A DNA stretch of 64,000 nucleotides from Argentina anserina (taxonomy: Eukaryota; Streptophyta; Magnoliopsida; Rosales; Rosaceae), in contig NC_065876.1 of assembly GCF_933775445.1 (NCBI RefSeq), positions 17,298,001 to 17,362,000 of the forward strand, in the 5' to 3' direction. A program made the translations under genes and the position numbers. This document shows, one piece after another, positions 1 to 12,079 of this stretch. The first letter of the stretch is position 1. Each line of letters begins with the position of its first letter. The notes beneath the pieces are model-generated. The model saw only the letters and a program-made list of their open reading frames with translations, was not told where the DNA came from and ran no database searches.

Positions 1-109
1 TTAACTGCCATATCTCAAACATAGGCTTATAAACAAAACTGAAATAAAATAAGCAACGTAACAGATGTATTAAATCGAGTACAAAGAGTATGGAAGCAGA
101 AATTAGCAC

Positions 110-663
110 CTCCAAAAGCCTCCTTAGCTTGCGGATGCTTGCACTTATCAGGATGAACCATCAAAGACAACTGCAAACAATTCACATAAAAATACCTCAA
201 TAAATGACTGGATCATAAGCAAGCAAAATAAAAAAATAAAAAATAAACGGCCACAGCTAGTGTCAACTGTCAACATATTATAAACTTACCTTTCGATACT
301 GTTTTTTAACATCATCTTCGGTTGCATCAAACGGTAAGTTGAGATACTCGAAAGGATTTAACTTGAAGCAGTTGAGGATCCTGCATATTGTTCACAGAGA
401 CAATCCGGTACATATTATCAAATTCGAATGAAAACTGATTCCACAGTTCCAATTCGCGGGGGATCATATTGCTCACGATTCAATTCAAAACAAATGAAGA
501 TAACCTTAACCCTAGCTAGTTTCCGGTTGAATAATAACAGTAGGACATAGATATAGAAATACACGAGAGAGAGAGAGAGAGAGAGAGACCTGAGGACTTG
601 GTTGTCCCTCTCGACTTCGCTGACTTCGGCGTAGAAGCTCTTGAGAAGCAAATCGTCGTCCAT
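110..663 (-). CDS. J-domain protein, DNAJC8/Spf31 type (5' exons only)
   Basis: Three exons are readable on the minus strand: 590-663, 290-380 and 110-170. All have GT donors and AG acceptors, and the phases agree (74, 91 and 61 nt). The ATG is at 661-663 and the protein starts MDDDLLLKSFYAEVSEVERD. Exon 2 gives the start of the J-domain (NPFEYLNLPFDATEDDVKKQ), and exon 3 gives the diagnostic HPD tripeptide in LSLMVHPDKCKHP, which contacts Hsp70. The N-terminus and domain position match plant DNAJC8-like proteins; the animal and yeast relatives are linked to the spliceosome. The rest of the gene lies beyond the left edge; bases 1-107 are intron with no exon seen. An in-frame GTG at 706-708 upstream is not a credible start. 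A hAT element sits 52 bp upstream of the ATG, so the original promoter now lies about 4 kb away. Confidence 0.85.
565..588. repeat. (GA)n microsatellite in intron 1 of the J-domain gene
   Basis: A run of about 12 GA units directly follows the exon 1 donor, so on the gene strand the intron begins GT then (CT)n. It is a simple repeat only. Confidence 0.9.
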
Positions 664-715
664 GGAGGAGGCAGCGTGTTTCAATTTCTTCTCCCAACCC
701 ACCCCCACACCGCAC

Positions 716-3700
716 TAGGACTAGGCATTAACCGATTTGAAATGGATAAACGGGCCGAATCGGACCGAAAAAGTGAGCCGGTTAACCGAATTGTATTAAA
801 CAGACTGGAAAGTTATTAAAATTGCACCAAAACCGAATATAACAGGTTTGAAAATGGTTTTGGACTTCAGCCCAACTAAAAAAACCGAATAACCGAATTT
901 TTTTAATTACTAAAAAAAGTATAATTTTAATATTGGGGTTTCATTAACTCATTCTCAATCTCTTAATCTAACTCGGCCGCTCGATCTCAGTCATCTCATT
1001 GTGCGAGACCAACTCCGCCTCCACTCAATCTCTTTCCAAAAACTCTGCCTCTACTCCGCCTCCATTCCACTTCCTAAGGGTATCATTCTTCATCTCTGAT
1101 TCTATTTCTCTCACTAGTTCTCTTTAAGTTGAGAGTATTAGTTTGGATTTGGGAATTTTTATGTTAAAGTTTATGAATTCTGGGTTTGCTTCTGTTAGAT
1201 CCCAAGAGCTTTGCTTATGAGTTTATATAGTTTTGTTTCGAATAGGGTTTTATGAATTGATTGAATTTTGGGTTTGCTTCTGGGTTAATAAATTATGCGT
1301 TCTCAGTTTATATATATAGTTTTGATTCAAATTTGATTCCAACTGTTATAGTGTTGACGAATTCATCTGCTTGTGCCCAAACTATGAAAATTCGATGTTT
1401 GTATCATAATTGCTTCTTTATTTCAAACTATATGATGGAGTCTAATAATGCTTTCATCAGTTCAATATGGTAATCTAGATTGCATACTAGTTGGTTCAGC
1501 TATACGCCTATACTAATTCTCAAGTTTTGTCTCTATTTGTTAATGCAGCACTGCAACATCTGCATCTATTTACTTATTACATGCTCTTGTTTATGATAAT
1601 AGATATGATAATGATATTATGATCTCTTTTTATTTCTTCTCACTACATTGCTTCTGTTTAATTCTCATTTGTAGGATAGATAGCAACTCTGAGGGATTTG
1701 ATTCTACTCCTTGTGGGAGCAGCACACCTGGAACTGGGACACCATCAAGCACACCTTCATCAACCCAAGTGCCTCGGCTTCTTCCTCCACCTGCTGCTGC
1801 TCAACCTTCAGCAACCCAAGCACAAGCCACTGCTAGTACTGAGACGCAAGGACAAGGGACTGAAACAAAGAAGAGGAAGAATGCAAGTGTTGTTTGGGAT
1901 CATGTTGTCAAGTTAACCAATCCTGATGGCTCGAGGATGGAGAAGTCGGTGGCCAAGTGTAAGTACTGCCCTACTACTTACCTTGTGCACTCAAAGGGGA
2001 ATGGGACTTCAACCATGAGGTATCACATGCTCATGTGCACCAAGTGTCTTCTGTATGTTGCCAATAAGAAATAGAGGTATCTCTCTTTTGATACTCCTGA
2101 AAATGGGCAAGGTTTGAAATCGTATGTGTATGATCCTGAAGTTACTAGGCTGTGTTTAGCTAGGATGGTTATTAGGATGAGCTTCCTTTTAGCTTTGTGG
2201 AGAAAAAAGGGTTTATGGATCTTATAAAATCATTGCAGCCACAGTTTACTCCATCTTCCCGTAGGCAAGTAACTAAAGACATTTGGGACTTGTATCAAAG
2301 TGAAAAAACAAGGATGAAGAATTTTTTAGTTGCCTATGGTCAAAGAGTTAGTTTAACCACATACATTTGGACTTCAATCCAAAATATCAACTATATAGTT
2401 TTAACTGCACACTTTGCTGATGATGATTGGAAGTTGTATAAGCGTATTATTAACTTTGTTGTCATCCCTAATCATAAGGATAAGACTATAGGGCAGCTTG
2501 TTGAGACATGTTTGATAGGATGGGGAATAGAGAAGGTTTTTACAGTTGTTGTGGATAATGCTAGCTCAAATCAAGTTGCACTTGATTATATGAGGGAGAA
2601 GATAGAAAATTGGAATGAACTTGTATTGAATATATCATTTTTGCATATGAAGTGTTACTGCTATATTCTTAACCTTATTGTTAAGGATGGCCTGGAAGAG
2701 CTAGGTGACTCAATTGAAGCAATTAGAAATTGTGTGAAGTATATTAGATATTCTCCCTCAAGGCTTGAGAGATTTAGGAAGTGTGCTGCACAAGAGAAAT
2801 GTGACCATAAGGGTGGAATTATCCTTTTGGATGTATGCACTAGGTGGAACTCCACTTTCTTCATGTTTGATGTTGGTTGGAAATATAAGAAGGCTTTTGC
2901 AAGGATGAAGGATGAAGATGAACAATTTGATAGTTGTTTCAGTGAGAAAGTTGGTGGGAAGAAAAAGCACTGTAACTATTTCTCTTTACTATTTTTCTGT
3001 TTGATTTTCACTTATATGTTGGTTTATGCAAATTATATGTATGTTAGTTAATGGTTGTTACATGTTCTTTCTTTGAAGGATTGGGCCTCCTACTTCTGTT
3101 GACTGGGACAAGGCACATAGACTTGTGAAATTTTTAAAGATATTTTACGATGCAACAATTCAGTTCAGTGGGAGCAAGGTGGTGACTGCAAATCAGCTTG
3201 TTCAGTGGATGTGCACCATTATTGGGGAGTTAGAGAAGTGCATCAACAGTGATGACCCTCTCATGAAGAGCATTGGGATAACAATGAAGGAGAAGTATGA
3301 TAAATACTGGGGGTAGCTAAAAGACATGAACAAGATATGCATAATTGCTATTCTGATGGATCCAAGATACAAGGAGTTGTATTTGGAGTATTTCTTCCCA
3401 AAGCTACAAAAGGACAAGACAAGAGTAAAGTTGATGGTTGAACAAGTGAAGCTTATCTTTGGGAAGATGTACTTGGAGTATGTTGATGATGATCCAGAAG
3501 CTGCTCAAGCTTTAATTGAAGCCATAATGCCTCAGATGGACAGTGCAGTTGATAATACAAACCTGGAGTAAGATAAGTCATGCTTCAAATATTAATGCAT
3601 TCTTGAAGTTAAGGAAAGAGCAACATGTGGTGGAGATAAAATCAGAGGTGGATAAGTACCTCTTGGAAGCTTCTAAGGATCCTACAAATGCCAAATTTGA

Positions 3701-4660
3701 TATTTTGGCATGGTGGAAAGAGAATGCACCTAGATATCCCATATTATCTCAGATTGCAAGGGATGTGTATGATGTTCCTATCCCCACAGTGGCATCAGAA
3801 TCTGCATTCTCTCTTGGGAAAAGGGTGATAGATCCATTTAGAGCAAGTCTAACTCCAAGAATGGTTGAATGTCTTGTCTGTTGTAGTGATTGGCTCTGAG
3901 CTAATAGTGATTCATCTCTTTACAAGGAGCCCACAGACTCTGAGTTTGCTCTTTATGCGGAGCTTGAGAAACTTGAAATAGGTACATTTCTCTTAACTTA
4001 TGTGCCAAAACTTAATATTACACCATACACTCTAAAATATCAGTTTCTAATGCTTGTGTACTTTTTTTGGGACTAGGAACTGATGGTAGCACATCATCAT
4101 CTTGTGTGCATTGATTGGTTGGGAGTGAAGGTTTGAAGTAGACTAGGTAAGAAGTGATGTACATATGGTTTTCTTGTTAAACTTGAACTGCTACTTATGT
4201 TTCATTTGCTTCTTTAATTGTTGGTTTGTAACTTAAGTACTTCACAATGATTATAGATTTATGGTTTGTAACTTAATTTCTAAATTGTTGTGTTGGACAC
4301 TTGAACTGTTAGTTATGTTGAATTGTTTATTTGTTATGGACTTAATGTATTATGGTATTCATGTATTGTTATGATTCTGTTGGAATGTTGAAATGTTAAC
4401 TAAGTAAGGTAACATATACAAGGCTAAATTTCAAAAATATACATGTTATACATCATTGGGCTATACGTTTCTGAAAGCCCATTTGTTAACCAAAACCGAA
4501 CCGGTCTGAAATTGTTTTCAGTTGTTTTCGGTTTCCCCAAATATTTCGGTTAAGGCTTTTGGATAATGGTTATGGATTGAATAAATGAGAAACCATTTAA
4601 ATCGGTTTCGACCTCGGTTTGAACCTAAAACCGACCCGAACCGACATATGCCCAGCCCTA
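716..4660 (+). mobile_element. hAT-superfamily DNA transposon, 3945 bp
   Basis: The ends form an imperfect terminal inverted repeat: TAGGACTAGGCAT at the left and TAGGGCTGGGCAT when the right end is read on the other strand. They are flanked by a perfect 8-bp target duplication, CACCGCAC (708-715 and 4661-4668). Eight-base duplications and short TIRs starting TAGGG are typical of hAT elements. Subterminal regions are rich in ACCGAA/CCGGTT motifs on both sides (about 720-900 and 4490-4650), plausible transposase binding sites. The interior encodes a broken hAT transposase. The intact target duplication with decayed coding sequence indicates an insertion that is not recent and is probably immobile unless helped in trans. 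Confidence 0.9.
1676..3982 (+). pseudogene. hAT transposase (BED zinc finger + hAT dimerisation domain), degenerate
   Basis: A coding stretch starts after a TTTGTAG acceptor near 1675. A Ser/Thr/Pro-rich N-terminus leads to a BED zinc finger (SVVWDHVVKL, then CKYC and a later His/Cys pair) up to a stop at 2074. Frame shifts by 2197 into the catalytic region (to about 2970), where VVDNASSNQVALDY resembles the conserved D-N-A-S-N block of plant hAT transposases. A probable intron runs from about 2975 to 3079. Further blocks at 3080-3316, 3326-3571 and 3543-3899 end in the C-terminal hAT dimerisation motif (PIPTVASESAFSLGKRVIDP). Internal stops (for example 3314-3316) and a frameshift near 3560 mean no full-length enzyme can be made. 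The family is RICESLEEPER/Ac-like. Confidence 0.85.
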
Positions 4661-4668
4661 CACCGCAC

Positions 4669-4805
4669 TTGGTTCCGTTAGATTTAGACCCCAACACCAA
4701 AAAGGCATCCCAACATTTCAAGAATTTTCTACTCTCTCTCTCTCTCTCTACTCGGGCCTGGGCCAAATGGCCTGGGGGTTGGTCTTTTAAAAAGAAAAAG
4801 GGCCG
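4669..4805 (-). promoter_or_regulatory. Displaced upstream flank of the J-domain gene
   Basis: Bases directly right of the second target duplication were contiguous with 664-707 before the hAT insertion, so they are the original 5' UTR/promoter-proximal DNA of the minus-strand J-domain gene. The stretch holds a CT-rich run (about 4731-4750). No clear TATA box is visible in the retained part. Confidence 0.5.
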
Positions 4806-5614
4806 ACGGTCCAGATGCAAGATGAAAGTTGGACGGCCAAGATTTTAAAATGCAAAAAAAGAAATTTCTGAAAACAACACTGTAAAACAATTTTAAACAC
4901 AACAACTTTGAAAATACATACAATACAAACATAGCAACTTAGCGTCGAAAAATACTTATGCGAATACTCTCGCGCTCGTGGAAACGTGTAATTTAATATA
5001 AAAAATATTAAACTTTATATTCAACATCTCGGAAGAATGTCAGTTATCCTTTGACCGGAGCTGTCTGAAATTCATTTTTTGGATTCGACCCCACACCCTA
5101 GTCCGTAATATTACGTGGTTGTGAACATATAAGCCTTATTCGGCCGTCCGCCCTCGGTAATAGGTCTACCCATAAGGCATGTTAATAACGTTTACTGTTG
5201 ACCAGATAAACCGACGGTCAAACAAGCCCAAAATTTGATAAATTTTCTCCCATATGCAAAGTATATGTAACGATCACATCTTGTGGTGTTAATGGTATAA
5301 GTGTAACTCAAATGTAGTATAAAGGTTATATTATATTTGTGGCCACTTCGGTGATCGACAATCTAAGTAACGAATATGGTCGATCGGTATCAACTGATGT
5401 GACATTTATATTTATTATGAAATCCAGTCAAAAATTCGTCAATTTTAGATATCGTTTGACCGTTAAATTCACAAGTCAACAGAAAAATGCGTGTTTTTAC
5501 TAAACTCAAACCCTTTGACCAGTGCCGTCAGAAATTCCTTTTATGGATTTGATCGCACACCCTCGTCCAGTAATATTATGTGGTTGGGAACATGTAAGCC
5601 TCATTCAACCGTCA
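4806..5614. repeat. LTR-derived fragment with an internal ~463-bp direct repeat
   Basis: Bases 4806-5045 match 34890-35105 in the same orientation (shared blocks include GACGGCCAAGATT, CGCGCTCGT and CATCTCGGAA). A second repeat follows: the block starting CCTTTGACC at 5049-5152 recurs at 5512-5615, about 463 bp apart, with the shared words TAATATTA, GTGGTTG and AAGCCT. No coding sequence is seen, and no ends or target duplication were found. It is a broken piece of the LTR families that fill this window. Confidence 0.6.
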
Positions 5615-8090
5615 TGTAACATCCTTAAATTCACAATAAAATTTCGAATTTATGGATACTAACACTATGATATAACTTCAATAAATGAAATTATGTTACA
5701 TCAACGGAATATCATCCAGCCATCATATAACATCCCTAAATTCAAAACAATAAAATTTCGAATTTGTGGATGCTAACACTCTGATATAACTTCAATAAAT
5801 GAAATTACGTTACAGTAGCTTTTCCAAGTTTAACAAAACACTTAGATTACAAACTATAACAAAACGTAATTTGACGAGTGTAAGTTGTACAATAGTCAAC
5901 TCTCACAAGTCCTCACCAAAATAAAAAAATGAACAGAAGCAAAAACAACACTCTACTGTTACGCTGCTCACGAATTCCACCTCTACTACTGCAAAAATAC
6001 CTGTAGTGCTACCCCATATACCAATAATGGTACACTAGGATTATAAACACAAACCTGGTCAGCTTAACAGTTGGTATGAGTAAACTTAAATAAATACTCA
6101 ATCCAACATCAACCACGCAACTAATGTCACCACTATCACAATATCTCACAACACATGCATAATCACAATAACAATGCAATCAATGCAAACACAATACACT
6201 CACAAAAATATCACAACACATGCAGAATATTTCTGGGTTAATGCGACCTTCAAATCTCACCCAAAAGATTGGCAATAAGACTAGAGCTATTGCTAATCGT
6301 TCCCACATTCGGGCAAGGTGTGGTCCCGACACTGCCTACGCCACAAAGGCAGAACATTTAAATCTATTTTGCCACTTGGGCCGCCACTAAGGCAAAAAAA
6401 TATATATTATTTTTCTTTCACCAATCTGGCCGCTACAAAGGCAGAACAACGCACACAAAGTCTTTTGCCAAAAAGCCGCCATAAAGGAAAAACAAGATCA
6501 CACAAGGCCAAGCAACAACAATCATACCAGAAGGTACATTTTATTCCCTCCCGGCTTCAACACAAATATCAATAATCACAATAATGCTGGAAGGTACATT
6601 TTCTTCCCTTCTGGCCAAACAAGATATATATACACTTCAACTATACAGTTATTTCATCCGCAACCTCCAATTTACCGAGAGATACATTTTATTCCCCTCG
6701 GTCCCATCTTCCAAAGTTTATAAACCAACAAAATTATACACATTATCTTTCACAATTAAAATGTAACAATATATTACAAATATTCTAATCACATACTAAC
6801 ATGAATAAGGACAATATATAGTCAATGATAAATATGTGCATATCCCATTACCATTTAGATATGCATATTTAAATCACCAAATATATATATATATATATAT
6901 GAGTACATAACGATCTTACATTAATATAACTGATGACATTATAATAAAATATATCAAGTTACCGCCAAATGTAACTAGCATATACGTGAGGTTTAGTCAC
7001 CTTAATGCTTGCTTCCACTTATAACTCAACAAGTCGAAAACTTGTTTCCAACTCAAACCCCTAAGTTGAACAAAGCTCCACTTATTAAAAAGGAACCAAA
7101 ACAAACCACAAACAAACACAAAAACACTAAGGACACTCAAAACACTTCTAACCGGCCAATCTCCAACACCAACCCTCACTTTAATCTTAAACAAACAACA
7201 ACTTTCTCTCCCTCACATCTAACACACACTAACAACAAGAACTAACAAAATCAACTAAGTTACTCTCCAATCCACCCCAAACACAGTGGCACTGCCACAA
7301 CTATCCACCACCACCTCAACTCTCCCTTCAAAACACCAAAACCAAACGTCGCAACCACACACCCAACTGTCCCGAACCATATTCACTGCCCCAACACTTC
7401 TAAATTAAAAATTCAAGTGGAGGGATGGAGGTTTTACTCACGAGATCGTCGGAGCAGCTGGAGAACAATCGGAGTGAACAATGACTTTTTTGTCACTGTA
7501 GCAGATATAAGGAATTTGAGGTTTTAAGCTCAAACTATCTCCAAGCTACTGGAACCGTGACCAAAGGCGTGAGGAAAGTCTACTGAAGTTGTCTCCATGC
7601 TTGGAACTCGCCGGTGACGAAATCCCAGGTGGCAGCGGAATAGTGACCTTGCAGCAATGGCAACGTCACGTACAACCCTCCTCTCGTCATGATTCTTGGC
7701 TCAAACAACAGAGAATGAAGCGATGAAGAGAAAGAGACCGGTGACACAGCCTATGGTGGCCGAATGGTTGAGAAATCAGTTGGGAAAATTTCTGAAAATT
7801 GAGGAGATGAACAGTGTCGGGGAGAGGGAAATATCGGGAGAGGAGAGAGAAATTACTAATAGTGATGAAATGATATTTTTGAATTGAGTTTCTATTTCTC
7901 TCTCTTTCCCCTTATAATGTCTTCCAATATTGGAAACTCACTTCCGTTACCCATAACCCCCTCATACGACTTCCGATTAAATCGTGTCACATATCCACGA
8001 ACTCGTAATCAAAAACTCCATAACTATTGTGAAGGAAATTTTCTGAAATGAGCTACGGATTAAAAGTCAACTCTAGCACCAATTTGAATT
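5615..8090 (+). repeat. Large LTR-like repeat, copy A (3' end truncated)
   Basis: It begins TGTAACATCC at 5615, and its first ~110 bp are tandemly duplicated (5611-5722 and 5723-5815). It shares landmarks in order with the copies at 8412, 12080, 35673 and 50235. These are a block ending in ATGAGTAAAC, a run of short motifs around GCCGCCA and AAGGTACATTTT, a stretch with GGTTTACTCACCTT, a GC-rich gene-like stretch (about 7430-7700), then a block around CGACTTCCGATT. The expected ATTACA end is missing and homology fades near 8090. Small open frames inside are non-homologous. Best read as a solo LTR or LTR fragment of a gypsy-type element. Confidence 0.6.
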
Positions 8091-8411
8091 TCAAAAGTAA
8101 GCTAAAATTTAGTTGAATTTAACTTTATCTCATAAATTTTACATTCTTGTTTTATATTTTCTTTAATCACTTGATTATATATATATATATATTCTCTTCA
8201 TAGAAGTATTCCATGTTGAACAAAGTTTCATATTTTCTTTCAAAAGATGAAAAGAGACTTTGATTAGAATCTTCAGAAAGATTTGTATTCTTGTTTCGAA
8301 GTAAGGGAAGAAGGTAAGTGTCCATAGTACTTCTTGCATATGTCTTTGTGAGATAATTGAAGAAATATTCTAAAAGAATTGAAGAAGAGGGAAGAAAGGG
8401 GAAAAGAGTTT
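8091..8411. other. AT-rich spacer without a gene
   Basis: Low-complexity AT-rich DNA with a (TA)n run at about 8175-8193. No coding signal, RNA gene or element end was recognised; it separates LTR copies A and B. Confidence 0.5.
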
Positions 8412-10345
8412 TGTAACATCTCTAAATTCATAACACTAAAATTTCAAATTTATGGATGCTAACACTCTGATATAATTTCAATAAATAAAATTACGGTACA
8501 CCAGCTTAATATCATTACTAAGTTTAACAAAATACTTGGATTACAAACTGTAACAAAACGTAATTACACGAATGTAAGTTGTACATTAATCACTCTCACA
8601 AGTCCTAACCAAAATCAGACTAAAATGGATAGAAGCAATAATAGCGCTCTGCTGTCACGCTACGGAAAACTATCCACCTATATTGTCTCACAGTACCTGC
8701 AGTATTATCCCCTGCACCAATAATGATACACCAAGATTGTAAATACAAACCTGGTCAGCAACAAAACTGGTATGAGTAAACTAAAAGAAATACTTAAGGA
8801 TAATGTAACATATTTCTAAACTCAGAAATATGTATAAAACAACATTCATCACAACACTAACAACGTCAAACACGCAACTAATGCCACAACAACGCACATA
8901 TCGGAACACATGCATAATCACAACTGACAATCACATCGTAACACATGTAAAACATTCTGGGTTAATGCGACCCTCAAGTCGCACCCAGAAGATTGGCAGT
9001 AATACTAGAGCTCTAGATGATCATCCCCACAACCGGCCAAGGAGTGGTTATGACATATGCTTATGCCACTAAGGCCGCCACAAAGACAGAACATTAAAAT
9101 ACATTTTGCTACTTGGGCCGCCGCTAAGGCTAAATCATATGTATTCATTTTCTTTCGCCAAACTGGCCACCACTAAGGAAAAACAACTCATACAAAGTCT
9201 TTAGCCTTAAAAGGGCCGCCACAAAGACAACACCACAACCCACAAAGCCATACACGCAACAATCATACCGGAAGGTACATTTTTTCCCTCCCAGCCAAAC
9301 AACATATAAACACTTTGACTATACACATATTCTATCCAAAATCCTCCAGTTTACCGAGAGGTACATTTTATTCCCCATAGGTCTCATCCTCCACAATTCA
9401 ATATAAACCAACTGAAAACACAATATATTTCACAACATAATAGCTTTATATACTTAGTGATAAATATATGCATATCCTATTACCATTTAGATATACGTAT
9501 ATAAATCACCAAGTATATACACATTTATATTTCAATCACACAACAAGTAAAAATATACATAATGTAAGTTCACACGTCTAATTACCACCAAGGGTAACTA
9601 GACCAAACGTGAAGTTTACTCATCTCTAAACTTGCTCAAACTTCTAGTTCACCGAGTATGAAAACTCGTCTCCACCTCAAACACCTAAGTGACAACAAAA
9701 ATTACTTAGTAAGGAAAGTAACCCAAGACAACCCAACAACCCTTTTATGAACCAAAGAGTTAGGTACTTCCTCCTATCTCAACCTTTCCGAAATAACCAA
9801 AAAGAGAAGCTCCTAATTTACTAAGGCCACCCACTCAGCCTAACTCACCAATCTTAACAAAGCGAAACCTCACGACCCGTAGTACACCAAATTGAAACTC
9901 TAAACGCAAACACTCCCCAACCTTGCCGCCGACCTTACTAAAACTAACCACCCTTCACCACTCAAAATCCCAAACACTCACATTTTTACCTACACATCCA
10001 CTAAAAACACAGCCACCAAAACATCATCAAACTAACTCTAACTCAGCCACACCACACTTCTACCCACATCTCAACAAAAGGAATCCCAAAATCTACAAGT
10101 CTAACTAACTAATTGATTGTGGAAAGGACCTCTCACCTTAGTGACTGTCCAGTTGGCTGAAAACTGCCAGAGATGCAGTTGTGTGTCATTCCCAAATGCT
10201 GCTGCTGCAAGCTCGTGATGCAGCTCACAACAACCTCCCTAACTTGAAGGGACTTGAGCCAAGACTACAAGGCTTGATTTCCTGGTCACCCGGAGCCCTA
10301 GGACTCAACTGTGACAGAAACCCACAGAGGGGAAGGAGTTTTTGT
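8412..10345 (+). repeat. Large LTR-like repeat, copy B (truncated)
   Basis: Starts TGTAACATCT at 8412 and follows the same order of landmarks as copy A (GGTATGAGTAAAC near 8770, GCCGCCACTAAGG-like words from 9110, GAAGGTACATTTT at 9272, TTTACTCATCTC near 9613). It stops without the ATTACA end where a different repeat begins (TGTCACATCCCGG at about 10339) next to the Ty3/gypsy integrase. Tandem arrangement with copy A suggests either successive insertion or local duplication. Confidence 0.55.
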
Positions 10346-10389
10346 CACATCCCGGAACCAGCTCCGTCGTAATACGATATTATCCGCTT

Positions 10390-12079
10390 TAGGCATAGCC
10401 TTCACTGTTTTATATCTGCTTGTGGTAATGACTCACTCCAACCTGTTTTCTTACTACCTACCAAGGCTCTCAACAAGTTTCCCAAGCTTTTGTGCACCAC
10501 CTATGTTTGTCCGTCAGTTTGGGTGTGGTGAGTGGTACTAAACTGTAGCTTTGTACCCAATTTCCGCCATAAGCTGCGCCAAAAATGTCTGAAAAATTTA
10601 GTATATATGTCCGAAGTAATGGTGCTAGGGATGCCATGCAATCTTACAATCTCTCGCAAATAAATATGAGCAATATGACTAGCATCCATGATCTTCTTGC
10701 AAGGTAGAAAATGAACCGTCTTTGAGAAACGATCCACCACTACCAAAATGGAATCATATCCTTGCTTTGTTCTTGGTAAGCCTAGAATGAAATCCATACT
10801 CACGTCGATCCAGGGAGCTTGAGGTTCAGGCAAGGGTGTGTAGAGTCCTGTGTTTTGGCTACGACTTTTAGCTACATGACAAGTTCTGCAGCGTTGCACA
10901 TACCTCAACATTTCTTTAGATAGCTTTGGCCAATAGAATTTGTCATTAACTAGTGCTAGTGTTTTTTCACGCCCAAAATGGCCTCCCAAACCACCACCTT
11001 GTTGCTCTTCGATGATCAAAAGAGGCATATAGCAGTTAGGGATGCAGAGCCGACTTCCCTTGAACAAGTATCCATCTTTCATATGAAAATCAGATGTGGG
11101 TTTTGATGCCACACATTCTTCCCACGTACTCCCAAAATCAGAATCATCCTTATATAGCTCTTTTAATTGCTCAAACCCAAGCACTTGAAACTCAAGGCAT
11201 CTGCCACTTTATTTTGAACCCCAGATTTATGCCGGATCACAAAGTCATACTCTTGGAGTTCTTCTACCCATTGTGCATGCCTTCGATTCACCTTGTGTTG
11301 ACCATTGATAAATTTCAATGCTTCATGGTCAGAGTACATGATAAACTCTTTATAGATCAAATATTGTCTCCACTGCCGAAGAGCTTGCATAATTGCATAA
11401 AATTCAATATCATAGGTTGAGTACCTTTGCCTTGTCTCATTGAGATTTTCGCTGAAGAATGCTACCGGCTTTCCTTCTTGGTATAGAACTGCCCCAACAC
11501 CAATCTTTAAAGCATCACAATCAACCTCAAATACTTTCTGAAAATCCGACAATACCAACACATGTGCGTCAATGATGGCTTGTTTGATAGCTTGGAAGCT
11601 CCTCTCTGTTGCCTCAGTCCAGTTAAATATGTTACTCTTCAGACAATCCATCATAGGTGCGACAATAGAACTGGAATTTCTAATAAATCTACGATAGAAT
11701 GAGGCTAACCCATGAAAACTCCGAATATCATGTATAGACTGCGGTGTAGGCCACTCGAGGATAGCTTTAACCTTTTTGCTGTCTACTTTAATACCATCAG
11801 CAGAAAATAACATAGCCCAAAAATATTAAACTTTAAGTAAGGAACACACACTTCTTCACATTGGCATAAAGCTTTTGTTCCCTGCGTACTTCAAAAATCT
11901 TCTTCAAGTGATCAACATGTTGAGATGCATCCGGGCTATAGACAAGAATATCGTCAAAATACACCACAACAAATTTCCAATATATGTTCGAAATACCTGA
12001 TTCATCAAGCGCATAAATGTGTTTGGGGCATTTGTCAAACCAAACGGCATAACCATCCATTCAAATAAACCATCACGAG
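10390..12079 (-). pseudogene. Ty3/gypsy pol, 3' half: RT C-part, RNase H, integrase
   Basis: Reading down the minus strand from 12079: RT continues with [17 protein letters not shown] and the catalytic YFDDIL block (about 11940-11980), with a frame change between them. Next come the thumb/connection region (RSFHGLASFYRRFIRN) and RNase H with DCDALKIGVGAVLYQ and YSDHEALKF up to 11163. Integrase follows, with the zinc-binding HxxxH/CxxC region (CRTCHVAKSR), the first catalytic Asp in DVSMDFILGLP and the second in TSDIYTKF. A premature stop falls right after TDGQT at 10501, although the same frame continues in recognisable form to about 10440. Non-functional. Confidence 0.85.

Noticed and set aside
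664..708. N-terminal extension MGVGWEKK of the J-domain protein
   Set aside because: The first codon is GTG, not ATG. The conserved family start is MDDD at 663, and the extension would begin in the target duplication of the hAT element.
10181..10541. Two open frames at the end of LTR copy B
   Set aside because: They cover the seam between LTR sequence and integrase remnants, and their sequence composition is that of repeats.
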